From NCBI GenBank assembly GCA_027314685.1, contig DAHVAI010000103.1:1-7324 (forward strand): a stretch of 7,324 nt of DNA, given 5' to 3'. The notes beneath the pieces were generated by a model that saw nothing but the letters and a program-made list of their open reading frames with translations, was not told the DNA's origin and did not search any database. This document shows positions 1 through 6,472 of the stretch, piece by piece. The position numbers and the translations under genes were made by a program. The stretch comes from Nitrososphaerota archaeon (GTDB lineage: Archaea; Thermoproteota; Nitrososphaeria; Nitrososphaerales; CADDZS01). Position 1 is the first letter of the stretch, and the number at the start of each line of letters is the position of its first letter.

Positions 1-1343
1 ACAGTGGGTCTCATAATTGACTCTGCGAGCTCTACCAGTCCGATTGCTGCGATTACACCCAAGCCTATTGTAGAGTATACCATGAGTCTCGCAAACGACG
101 ATGCGATGTATACTCCGGTGATTGCAAGAACTAGCGCAAAAACCCCTTCGACAGTACGCCTCCTGAAAGCAACATACGCGCCAAATCCTGCCAGGAGAAT
201 TATTATCGCGTAATCGGCAAAGAATTGACTGCCTGTGGGAATCGCTTGCTCGGCTACTGACTGCACTAGTGGATTTGTTTGTCTGAGTGAGGAATCAAGC
301 ACTGTGAGGTATCTCCCGGCCAAACCGCCGATCGCGCCAAACGAAGCGGCAATCAAGCCGCCGAAGACAAAAATCAGTAGAATCTTGACAAGATTCTTGT
401 AGTATGAAAAAGGATCACCGTATTTCTTAACGACGTATGCAAGTGCAGCGAACAGCCAAGAACCCATCAAGCCTAATCCTTCAACATTGGTGACAATCGA
501 AGGCCCAGGTCTGGGAGTGATCGCAGCGATCAGAAGAAGTAACGCGACTGTTATGGATCCTCCTTGAACTGTCTTTTGCAGGTCGACACTCTTTATGAAG
601 GGAGCGATGAGAAAGAGAATCGCAAAGATCAGTGAAAACAAGTCTCCTCCTCCCCAGTCAATCATGGAATAGCCAAACATGACCCCTGCTATACCTGCTC
701 TTAGTATGGTCCCACGCGTTGACGTCTTTGAGCTGTAAATTGTCAAGAAGAAATATGCGCCTATTGCAGAAGCGAACAGGGAAAGCGGTTCGGATTTGAA
801 CCAACCTAGGTTTCCTCTTTCCAGTATGGGAGGTGAAACCGCGAAAATTAGAGCTGCGAATATGCCGCCAGCGCTGTTGGTTATCTTCTTGACAAGGAAG
901 TACAGGGGTATTATCGTAAGTGAACCCACCATTACAGGAAAGAATACGAGGTAATCATAGTATGAAATTGGAATGTGTAGAGCAGAGTTGAGGAATAGGT
1001 AACTGAGGGCGCCAGTCAGTTCAAGACCCACTTGACTGGTGGCGGCAACATTCCTGCCCCACGGATACCAAGTTCTGATATCGTGCCAGTAAAAGTAACC
1101 CTGCTGATTATGGCACACCTGCGAGAGGTCAGAAGGAGGACAGTTCGGAGGATTGTTGAACAGTGAATAGTAAAGGCCATGTTGCTGAGCTAAGGTAACG
1201 ACATGTAATGATGCATAATAATCCCAATAAGGGTCAAATTCGTTAAGGTACCAACCATAGACTGCAGGGTAAAGTCTCATGATAAGAGCAATCACAAAAA
1301 TTAAGGACATTGCAAGGAATATGGTTGCACTGCGTCTCGTCAT
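1..1343 (-). CDS. aglB: STT3/AglB oligosaccharyltransferase, N-terminal part (runs off left edge)
   Basis: This membrane enzyme transfers a lipid-linked oligosaccharide to Asn in N-x-S/T sequons on the outer face of the membrane. The frame is open for 447 codons to the left edge, so the C-terminal globular domain with WWDYG is not visible. TM1 spans about residues 7-24 and is followed by NEFDPYWDY with the first acidic motif at D37. W86-H87-D88 and WYPWGR (92-97) form the conserved first external loop. ERG at 175-177 and WFKSE (181-185) carry the second acidic motif. S362-V-A-E365 is the SVxE motif of external loop 5, and R419 lies in the following helix. Many hydrophobic helices lie between. 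I use the ATG at 1343. An in-frame TTG at 1397 would add 18 residues and has a TATA-like stretch about 30 bases upstream, so it is a serious alternative. The gene lies 103 bases downstream of gcvH on the same strand. Family assignment is secure; the thaumarchaeal flavour is my judgement. Confidence 0.93.
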   Translation of the reverse strand, partial: MTRRSATIFLAMSLIFVIALIMRLYPAVYGWYLNEFDPYWDYYASLHVVTLAQQHGLYYSLFNNPPNCPPSDLSQVCHNQQGYFYWHDIRTWYPWGRNVAATSQVGLELTGALSYLFLNSALHIPISYYDYLVFFPVMVGSLTIIPLYFLVKKITNSAGGIFAALIFAVSPPILERGNLGWFKSEPLSLFASAIGAYFFLTIYSSKTSTRGTILRAGIAGVMFGYSMIDWGGGDLFSLIFAILFLIAPFIKSVDLQKTVQGGSITVALLLLIAAITPRPGPSIVTNVEGLGLMGSWLFAALAYVVKKYGDPFSYYKNLVKILLIFVFGGLIAASFGAIGGLAGRYLTVLDSSLRQTNPLVQSVAEQAIPTGSQFFADYAIIILLAGFGAYVAFRRRTVEGVFALVLAITGVYIASSFARLMVYSTIGLGVIAAIGLVELAESIMRPT

Positions 1344-1424
1344 AACCGGGCGATAGAAGACTGATTTCGCCCCGGAAATTGTCTCTTTGACTGTCAAGCG
1401 GAATCGTGTTTGACAATAAAGTCC

Positions 1425-1430
1425 CTTTAA
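1425..1430 (-). promoter_or_regulatory. possible TATA-like box for STT3
   Basis: On the minus strand the gap between gcvH and STT3 contains CCTTAAAGGG, whose TTAAAG core lies 28-33 bases upstream of the alternative TTG start at 1397. That is the usual distance for an archaeal leaderless transcript. A second AT-rich stretch (TTTATT) follows closer to the start. This is inference from spacing only; the gene could also be read through from gcvT-gcvH. Confidence 0.25.
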
Positions 1431-1446
1431 GGCTTCTGCCGTTCTT

Positions 1447-1854
1447 TCAGTCGTGCTCTAAGCTTGAGATGTACTCAGAGTAAGCTTTTGCATTTAGCAA
1501 TTTTCCTGATTCTGCTGAATATGAAGATGATTCGATCTCGAGCATCCAACCGTCGTTGTAAGTGGATTTGGTTACGAGGTCAGGAGTCTGCACGAGTTGC
1601 ACATTTGTTTTGACTATTTTCCCTGTTACAGGCATAAACACATCCGATACGGTCTTTACGGACTCGACCTGACCAAAGACATCGCCGGCAGTGAACGTCT
1701 TTCCAACTTCTGGGAGATTGACGTAAACGACATCGTTAAGCATTTTCGCGGCGTAATCCGTTATCCCGACGAGATATGTTGCACCTCTCGGAACTATCCA
1801 TTCATGATCTTTAGTGTAGTAGTAACCATCGGGAATTTTGTAGCTTTTGTTCAA
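1447..1854 (-). CDS. gcvH: Glycine cleavage system H protein
   Basis: GcvH is the lipoyl-carrying shuttle that accepts the aminomethyl group from the P protein and hands it to the T protein. The hallmark ESVKTVSD is present; in the 135-residue form K67 is the lipoylation site. KDHEW near the N-terminus, VGITDYA, and VNLPEVG are also typical. I place the start at TTG 1854 because a GGTGAT Shine-Dalgarno sequence sits nine bases upstream and the distance to DHEW then matches the usual H protein. The longer frame from ATG 1911 would add 19 residues unlike the family and overlap gcvT by 23 bases, with no clear ribosome site. The gene begins 34 bases after the gcvT stop, so the two probably form an operon. 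Lipoylation requires a ligase or LipA/LipB system elsewhere. It looks intact. Confidence 0.93.
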   Translation of the reverse strand: MNKSYKIPDGYYYTKDHEWIVPRGATYLVGITDYAAKMLNDVVYVNLPEVGKTFTAGDVFGQVESVKTVSDVFMPVTGKIVKTNVQLVQTPDLVTKSTYNDGWMLEIESSSYSAESGKLLNAKAYSEYISSLEHD

Positions 1855-1863
1855 TGCGATACG

Positions 1864-1869
1864 ATCACC
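1864..1869 (-). promoter_or_regulatory. Shine-Dalgarno site of gcvH
   Basis: GGTGAT on the minus strand matches the archaeal 16S rRNA tail and is followed after nine bases by TTG at 1854-1852. It is the clearest ribosome site in the window and decides the gcvH start. It lies in the short gap after the gcvT stop, as expected for an internal operon gene, whereas promoter-proximal genes here lack such sites. Confidence 0.6.
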
Positions 1870-1888
1870 GTCTTTTCCATAAATAAAA

Positions 1889-3016
1889 CTAAGTCTTTCG
1901 CTTATACCCATATCTGCTCGTGTCGTAGAAGGGAATACCCACTACTTCTGCGATTTTTTCAGCTTGATGAATCTTGATACCTAGTTTATGGCCAATTGAT
2001 GAAATCGGCGTCGGAACGTATGCCATGCCGATCCCTTTCTTTAGCAATGGCGAAAACGTACCCGAGGTAACCTTGCCCGCAGGTTTGTCAGAGAAGAATA
2101 CGTCGTAACCATGTCTGGGTATTCCGGAATCAATCAATGAGAACGCGACTCGTTTTCTACTCACTCCCTTTTTCTGCTGCGACTGTAGGGCTTCGCTTCC
2201 TACAAACTTCCTTCCATTTAGATCAACAATGCCTTCAAGAGAAGCTTCAATTGGGCTAGTGGTTTCATCGATATCTTGCCCGTAAAGGCACATTCCCGCT
2301 TCTAATCTAAGGGAGTCTCTAGCACCTAACCCGCAAGGAAGCAGACCATTTTCCCTTCCGTGGTTCAGCAACTGGTCCCACACGTTTGCAGCTTTTTCGT
2401 TGTTTGCATTCGTCGCATCATAGATTATAAGCTCAAAGCCATCTTCACCGGTGTACCCGGTTCTCGAAATCAAGCAGTGGGTGCCATTGACATTACTTGA
2501 TACAAAAGAGAAACGCTTCAGCTCAGATAGGCTAGCCTCAGTCAGTTTTTGCAATATGTGAGACGCAAGTGGGCCCTGCAATGCAAATAGTGCAGTAATA
2601 TCTGAAATGTCATCGAGTGATACGTCATAATCCTGGGATATGTTTCGGATCCAAGACAAATCCTTCTCTCTGTTGCCCGCATTGATCACCATTAGGTATT
2701 CGTCAGACGAAAAACGGTTCACGATCACGTCATCTATAATGCCGCCGCTTTCGTTGCACATGTTGGAATAGAACGCCCGACCATCGCGAATCTTCATACA
2801 ACTGGTAGGAAGTAGCGACTCGAGAAAATCGCTTGCTTCGTGTCCGCGTATCGAGACTCTCCCCATATGTGAAACGTCGAACAAACCCGCAGTGTTTCTT
2901 ACGGCCATGTGCTCGTCGACTATCCCAGAGTACCAGAGCGGCATCTCAAATCCAGAAAATTCGGTAAGCTTTCCGTGCCCTGAATGGAATTCGAAAAGCT
3001 GGGTTCTTCTAGCCAA
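1889..3016 (-). CDS. gcvT: Glycine cleavage system T protein (aminomethyltransferase)
   Basis: GcvT moves the one-carbon unit from the aminomethyl group on lipoylated GcvH to a tetrahydropterin (tetrahydrofolate in bacteria; the archaeal carrier may differ) and releases ammonia. The 375-residue length is normal for the family. Diagnostic segments in order are FEMPLWY (23-29), FDVSHMG (46-52), GGIIDD (91-96, containing the conserved catalytic-site Asp), ALQGP, RTGYTGEDGFE, the long LGARDSLRLEAGMCLYG block, and C-terminal SGTFSPLLKKGIGMAYV with PFYDTSRYG at the end. The start is TTG at 3016-3014; an in-frame stop lies nine bases upstream, so a longer form is impossible. No Shine-Dalgarno sequence precedes it, but a TAATTA box lies 29-34 bases upstream, suggesting a leaderless transcript. 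It is first in a probable gcvT-gcvH operon and diverges from the CofE-family gene across 43 bases. It looks intact. Confidence 0.96.
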   Translation of the reverse strand: MARRTQLFEFHSGHGKLTEFSGFEMPLWYSGIVDEHMAVRNTAGLFDVSHMGRVSIRGHEASDFLESLLPTSCMKIRDGRAFYSNMCNESGGIIDDVIVNRFSSDEYLMVINAGNREKDLSWIRNISQDYDVSLDDISDITALFALQGPLASHILQKLTEASLSELKRFSFVSSNVNGTHCLISRTGYTGEDGFELIIYDATNANNEKAANVWDQLLNHGRENGLLPCGLGARDSLRLEAGMCLYGQDIDETTSPIEASLEGIVDLNGRKFVGSEALQSQQKKGVSRKRVAFSLIDSGIPRHGYDVFFSDKPAGKVTSGTFSPLLKKGIGMAYVPTPISSIGHKLGIKIHQAEKIAEVVGIPFYDTSRYGYKRKT

Positions 3017-3033
3017 GTGCGTCTAGATGCATG

Positions 3034-3050
3034 TAATTACTGACTAATTA
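3034..3050. promoter_or_regulatory. compact divergent promoter: two TAATTA boxes
   Basis: The 43-base gap between gcvT and the CofE-family gene holds two identical TAATTA boxes, at 3034-3039 and 3045-3050, offset by 11 bases or about one helical turn. The right box lies 29-34 bases upstream of the gcvT TTG and the left one 21-26 bases upstream of the plus-strand TTG at 3060. Each could therefore serve one leaderless gene, with the two preinitiation complexes overlapping. Positions are seen directly; promoter function is inference. Confidence 0.4.
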
Positions 3051-3059
3051 GCGTTCAAT

Positions 3060-3920
3060 TTGAGCTCTATCACTTCGACAAATTCAATAGGCAGATTTGA
3101 AGATTCAACTTTCGTGGGAAGGATAGAGCTTTTTCCTGTAAAGTGTGATGTAAAGACAGATCGATTTGATCTTGCTAAGGAACTAAAACAAGCGATCAAG
3201 AAAAATCGTATAGCACTAAAAGACGGTGACATTTTGGTTGTATCAAGTAAATACGCCGCTGTATCTCAGGGCCGTATCGCAGACTTGAACAAAGTGAAGG
3301 TAAGCAAAGAGGCAAGGCATCTGTCGAGGATTTACTCCTTGAAACCGGAGCTTGCACAACTTGTACTAGAAGAATCCGATTCAATACTTGGCGGTGTCCA
3401 AGGGTATCTGCTCGCAATGAGTGACGGGATTCTAGCTCCAAATGCGGGAATTGATCTGAGCAACTGTCCACGGGGGTTTGCGGTATTGCAGCCGTCCAAT
3501 CCAGAGCGGCTTGCGGCATTTCTGAGGCAGCGAATGATGTCTGCTGGAGTCAAGTCAGGTGCGAGTCGATTGGGTGTGATATTTTCAGACAGCAGAATAA
3601 CCCCTGCGAGACTTGGTACCGTTGGTATAGCAATAGCTTCAGCCGGTATCAGGAAAACAATCGACTTACGTGGCGCGCCTGATCTTTTCCAAAATGAGCT
3701 GAAGGTAACTCTGAGAGCTTTAGCGGATCAACTTGCTACTGCTGCAGAGTTGCTCATGGGAGAAACCAACGAGGGTGTTCCGCTTGTAATGATAAGAGGT
3801 ATAGAAGACGCGTTTGAAACTCCCGCAACAGAGCTCGAGAAAATAAGTGCTATTCCTGAGGATAGGTGCTTGATAATCTCTGGATTGCGCCATCGGTACA
3901 GGAAAAGATCACGACTTTGA
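3060..3920 (+). CDS. cofE: CofE-family gamma-glutamyl ligase (F420-0:glutamate ligase-like)
   Basis: The family (COG1478) adds glutamate through gamma-linkages to coenzyme F420-0 using GTP and divalent metal. The 286-residue protein has the expected landmarks: GRIELFPVK (20-28), GDILVVSSKYAA (56-67), APNAGIDLSN (126-135), GVIFSDS (172-178), IDLRGAPDLF (201-210), and ADQLATAAELLMGE (222-235) followed by GVPLVMIRG. Acidic residues D132 and D177 lie where the family binds metal. The loop after D177 reads RITPARLG rather than the GRPWR-G seen in characterised CofE, so the acceptor may not be F420-0; a folate- or other cofactor-directed paralog is possible. The start is TTG 3060, with no Shine-Dalgarno sequence and a TATA-like box upstream; a GTG at 3114 would trim 18 residues and is a reasonable alternative. 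The last 12 bases overlap the convergent zinc-ribbon gene. Family is secure, exact substrate is not. Confidence 0.85.
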   Translation: MSSITSTNSIGRFEDSTFVGRIELFPVKCDVKTDRFDLAKELKQAIKKNRIALKDGDILVVSSKYAAVSQGRIADLNKVKVSKEARHLSRIYSLKPELAQLVLEESDSILGGVQGYLLAMSDGILAPNAGIDLSNCPRGFAVLQPSNPERLAAFLRQRMMSAGVKSGASRLGVIFSDSRITPARLGTVGIAIASAGIRKTIDLRGAPDLFQNELKVTLRALADQLATAAELLMGETNEGVPLVMIRGIEDAFETPATELEKISAIPEDRCLIISGLRHRYRKRSRL

Positions 3921-4070
3921 AACCTCAATACCAAAGTCTGAAACGAGAAGGGTTCTTCCGCAGGCTCTACACTTGTTCGCATTCGACCTTAACACGTCTT
4001 TAGGAGGCTTTAGGTCAAATCCCGAGTATAGTACACTGCCACAGCTCGAGCAGACGATTTCCAGAGGCAA
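3909..4070 (-). CDS. Small zinc-ribbon protein, 53 residues
   Basis: A short minus-strand frame of 53 codons starts with TTG at 4070-4068 and ends with TGA at 3911-3909. Its protein begins MPLEIVCSSCG and carries two CxxC knuckles, C7/C10 and C34/C37, separated by a 23-residue linker, the layout of a single zinc ribbon. The linker (SGFDLKPPKDVLR) resembles small single-ribbon proteins common in archaea whose function is unknown to me; nucleic-acid or protein binding is plausible. TTTAATTA at 4103-4096 lies 26-33 bases upstream of the TTG, the right distance for a leaderless start, and no other in-frame start gives the CxxC pairs. Its 3' end overlaps the last 12 bases of the convergent CofE-family gene. 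It diverges from the topoisomerase gene, with 76 bases between starts. It appears intact. Confidence 0.8.
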   Translation of the reverse strand: MPLEIVCSSCGSVLYSGFDLKPPKDVLRSNANKCRACGRTLLVSDFGIEVSKS

Positions 4071-4146
4071 GCGTCATGAGGGTATCCAAAATTCCTAATT
4101 AAAGTAAATGAACAGCAAAGAGAAGAAGTCTACGTGAATTGATGCC
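4071..4146. promoter_or_regulatory. divergent promoter region between zinc-ribbon gene and topoisomerase
   Basis: This 76-base AT-rich gap separates two divergent TTG starts. TAATTAAA at 4096-4103 reads as TTTAATTA on the minus strand and is well placed for the zinc-ribbon gene. Read on the plus strand it is 44-51 bases before the topoisomerase start, which would leave a leader of roughly 20 bases. A GTGA at 4134-4137 nine bases before TTG 4147 could act as a weak ribosome site. Whether the topoisomerase promoter still works is unknown. Confidence 0.4.
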
Positions 4147-6207
4147 TTGTTGGAAGACTATATTCTTGTGGTCGCCGAAAAGCCAGACTCCGCTAGAAAA
4201 ATAGCCTCAGCTCTTGGCCATGTCGACTTTGGCTTTTCGAAAAGAGCAGTCTTCCAGATACCAAATGCGTTTGATGGGAAAAGATACGTTGTGTGTTCCG
4301 CTCTAGGACACTTTTCTGAAATAACAGATCCTCAAGAAGTCAGGTCTGCTTTTCCGGTCTTTGATATCGATTGGTTTCCCAAAGTTGCAACAGGCAGAAC
4401 AGGTTTTCGACTTGGTACGCACAAAGCAAGAATACTGCATCTAATCGCGAAACTATCCCATAACGCTACAAAATTTGTCAATGCTTGCGACTTTGATGTG
4501 GAGGGGGAAAATAGAGAGTACAAACATCCTGCAATTTGCCTGCGGAAATCCCAGAACAGTCTGGCGGGCAAAATTCTCCACACTGGTTGAAACTGAAATT
4601 CGAGATGCTTTCGTAAACCTGAAAGAACAGGAGACTTCGCGGGTTACTGCAGGAAAGATTCGGTACGCGGTGGATTTTCTTTGGGGCGTGAACCTGTCAA
4701 GAGCGCTGACGAAATTTGCACAGGTTCGAGCGGTACTTTTTCAAACGTAACCATCGGAAGGGTGCAGAGACCAACGCTGGCTTTTATGATCCAACGTGAG
4801 TTGGAGCGCGAGACCCATATTCCGCTTCCATGTTGGAATCTTGAATGCTCATTGGGCGCGAAAATTTCTCAGTTAGTTGCAAAATATTTGGAGAATCCGA
4901 TTAAGACTGAAACGAAAGCGAAGACTATTTTCGAGTCAGTCTCAAAGGTAGAAACCGCGATCGTCACTTCCGTCGGAAGATTCAACTCAAGTACACCCGA
5001 GGTTTCCGTTCGACCTAGGTGAATTCCAGAGGGAGGCATTCCATTTTTTGGTTTTTCTCCTAGCGTGACTTTGAGAATTGCTGAAAAATTGTACCTTTCT
5101 GACCTAATTTCCTTTCAAAGAACAGACAGCCAGAAGTTACCTCCTTCGATTCAACCACTGAAGGTCCTCAAGGGCATTGGGAAAATGCAAGAATACTCTA
5201 ATCTATTGAAATCACTCTTCGCCGAAAAGGAAATGCGAAGGAGCCCTTGGCAGGGACCAAGAGACGATCAAGCTCATCCTGCAATATATCCGACAGGATT
5301 GCACCTAAGGACTGCCTTGTCGTCAGAGGAAAGGAAGCTTTTTGATCTTGTTGTTTGAAGATTCTGCAACTCCTTTGCTCCAGGTGCACTAAACGAAAAG
5401 CGTAGAGCATCGTTTGATATCGGTTCAAACGAATTCTTGTTTGAGGACGAAAGACTTGTCGAGGGGAGATGGATGAAATACTATCCATTTAGAAAAGTAC
5501 ATCGTCAGGATATTGAAACTTCTCTTGAGGAGGGAGAGCGACTAGCAATAAGCAGCGTTACGAGCGAAATTTCGTATTCTAAGGCTCAGCCCCGTTACAA
5601 TGAGGGTACGCTTCTGGCCAAGATGGAGTCAGAAGGGCTGGGGACCTAGGCAACGCGCGCTGATGTCATTTCCTCTCTGATTAATAGAGGATATTTGTCA
5701 AGATCAGGACTTATCCCTTCGGAAAACGCGCGAAGTCTGTTCTTCGAACTCAAAGAACGGCGTCCTGAAATAACGTCATCTGAACTGACGAGAGAACTCG
5801 AAAGAAAACTACAGCGAATGCAAGAAAAAAGTGAATCTGAGGGATCAATTTTGGTTGAAACAATGAGAGAGATCAGAAACTCGCTCAGAAAGATTCGCAA
5901 TATAAACCAACTTCAATGGAGTTCATCCGGGGAGCACGCTGAGACTAACCAGAAACTGGGCGTCTGCCCAAACTGCAAGAAAGGAGATTTGGTTGCAATA
6001 CGATCCTTCCATACGAAGAAGAGATTCATTCGCTGCGAGAACACAGAATGTCGAATATCTTCGCCTTTGCCGCCTCGAGGCGCAATCCGGAAAGTTGAAA
6101 GCGATTGTATGACATGTGGGTGGCCAATGATCATGATATCGCTCAGGAAAGGAAAACGAGCATCTCCAGCATGCTCGAATTACAATTGCTACTCACACAA
6201 TAAATGA
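4147..6207 (+). pseudogene. topA: Broken archaeal type IA DNA topoisomerase
   Basis: The full span, read through its lesions, gives a complete type IA topoisomerase of about 686 residues, a normal length. The TOPRIM domain comes first: VVAEKPDSARKIA carries the catalytic Glu (E11), and ACDFDVEGE holds D115, D117 and E119. Then follow KFSTL, GVNLSRALT, IGRVQRPTL, PFDLGEFQREA, the active-site segment LISFQRTDSQ, AHPAIYPTG, and GLGT-stop-ATRADV. Two C-terminal zinc ribbons end the protein (CPNC...CENTEC and CMTC...CSNYNC). Lesions: an extra base near 4512, a missing base near 4720-4730, an extra base near 4985-5003, a missing T in the T run at 5044-5049, TGA at 5356-5358 where the family usually has Arg, and TAG at 5647-5649 where it usually has Lys or Arg. 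The codon for the catalytic tyrosine (5113-5115) is TTT, Phe. Frame changes sum to zero. The intact N-terminal piece (4147-4590) is 147 residues and could not act alone. Neighbouring genes are intact, so true decay is likelier than poor sequence. Start is TTG 4147. Confidence 0.9.
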
Positions 6208-6220
6208 AGGTAGAGACTTT

Positions 6221-6442
6221 GTGCTACTGTGTGAGTTGTGCAACAGAATTACCTCTGATCATTGTAGATACTGTCGTTTGCATGAGATGGCCAGTGCTGA
6301 AGTGCCAGAAGGGTTTGAAAATTGGAAAAAGGCCTTTGTGAGTGCAAGTTTGGAAAGGTATTTAGAGAGTATTTTGATGCTAAAGGAAACTGGAGACGCC
6401 GCAAGACAGATAGCTAAGCATCTGTTGAAACAGTCTAAATGA
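6221..6442 (+). CDS. Small CxxC zinc-binding protein, 73 residues
   Basis: This short protein begins MLLCELCNRI and has C4/C7 and C15/C18 in the first 18 residues, a tight treble-clef or ribbon-like zinc knuckle. The rest (about 25-73) is predicted helical, with ENWKKAF, LERYLESI and a TGDAARQIAKHLL end. I recognise this as a small archaeal protein type with N-terminal cysteines and a helical tail, but I know no assigned function. The start is GTG at 6221, 13 bases after the topoisomerase stop; the preceding AGG at 6208-6210 is only a weak ribosome site. Its position suggests it was transcribed with the topoisomerase, yet it remains open and intact while that gene has decayed. Assignment as a real gene rests on the cysteine pattern and position. 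Confidence 0.75.
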   Translation: MLLCELCNRITSDHCRYCRLHEMASAEVPEGFENWKKAFVSASLERYLESILMLKETGDAARQIAKHLLKQSK

Positions 6443-6472
6443 GAGAATAGCACGTGGTATTGGTAGATTAGT

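Noticed and set aside
1889..1911. gcvH start at ATG 1911 overlapping gcvT
   Set aside because: The added 19 residues do not resemble GcvH and no ribosome site precedes it, whereas TTG 1854 has GGTGAT nine bases upstream and gives the family length.
1597..1977. Plus-strand open frame of 126 codons
   Set aside because: It lies antisense to gcvH and the gcvT end, both strongly supported, and its protein shows no recognisable motif or helix pattern.
3017..3059. Glycine riboswitch ahead of gcvT
   Set aside because: The upstream gap is only 43 bases, too short for a glycine aptamer, and the gene seems leaderless.
3196..3553. Minus-strand open frames inside the CofE-family gene
   Set aside because: They are opposite-strand shadows of a gene with clear family motifs, and their proteins have no coherent features.
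4500..4760. Programmed ribosomal frameshifting in topA
   Set aside because: Four separate frame changes plus two stop codons are more than any known programmed mechanism, and I saw no slippery heptamer with a downstream structure.
4475..5649. Several plus-strand frames that could be taken as separate small genes
   Set aside because: Joined in order they give successive blocks of one type IA topoisomerase, with no plausible starts for each part. They are pieces of one pseudogene.
4500..5660. Sequencing error as sole cause of the topoisomerase lesions
   Set aside because: Some indels lie in or near homopolymers and could be errors, but nonsense substitutions and the Tyr-to-Phe change are of another kind, and some 5 kb of flanking genes show no such problem. 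Reads should still be checked.
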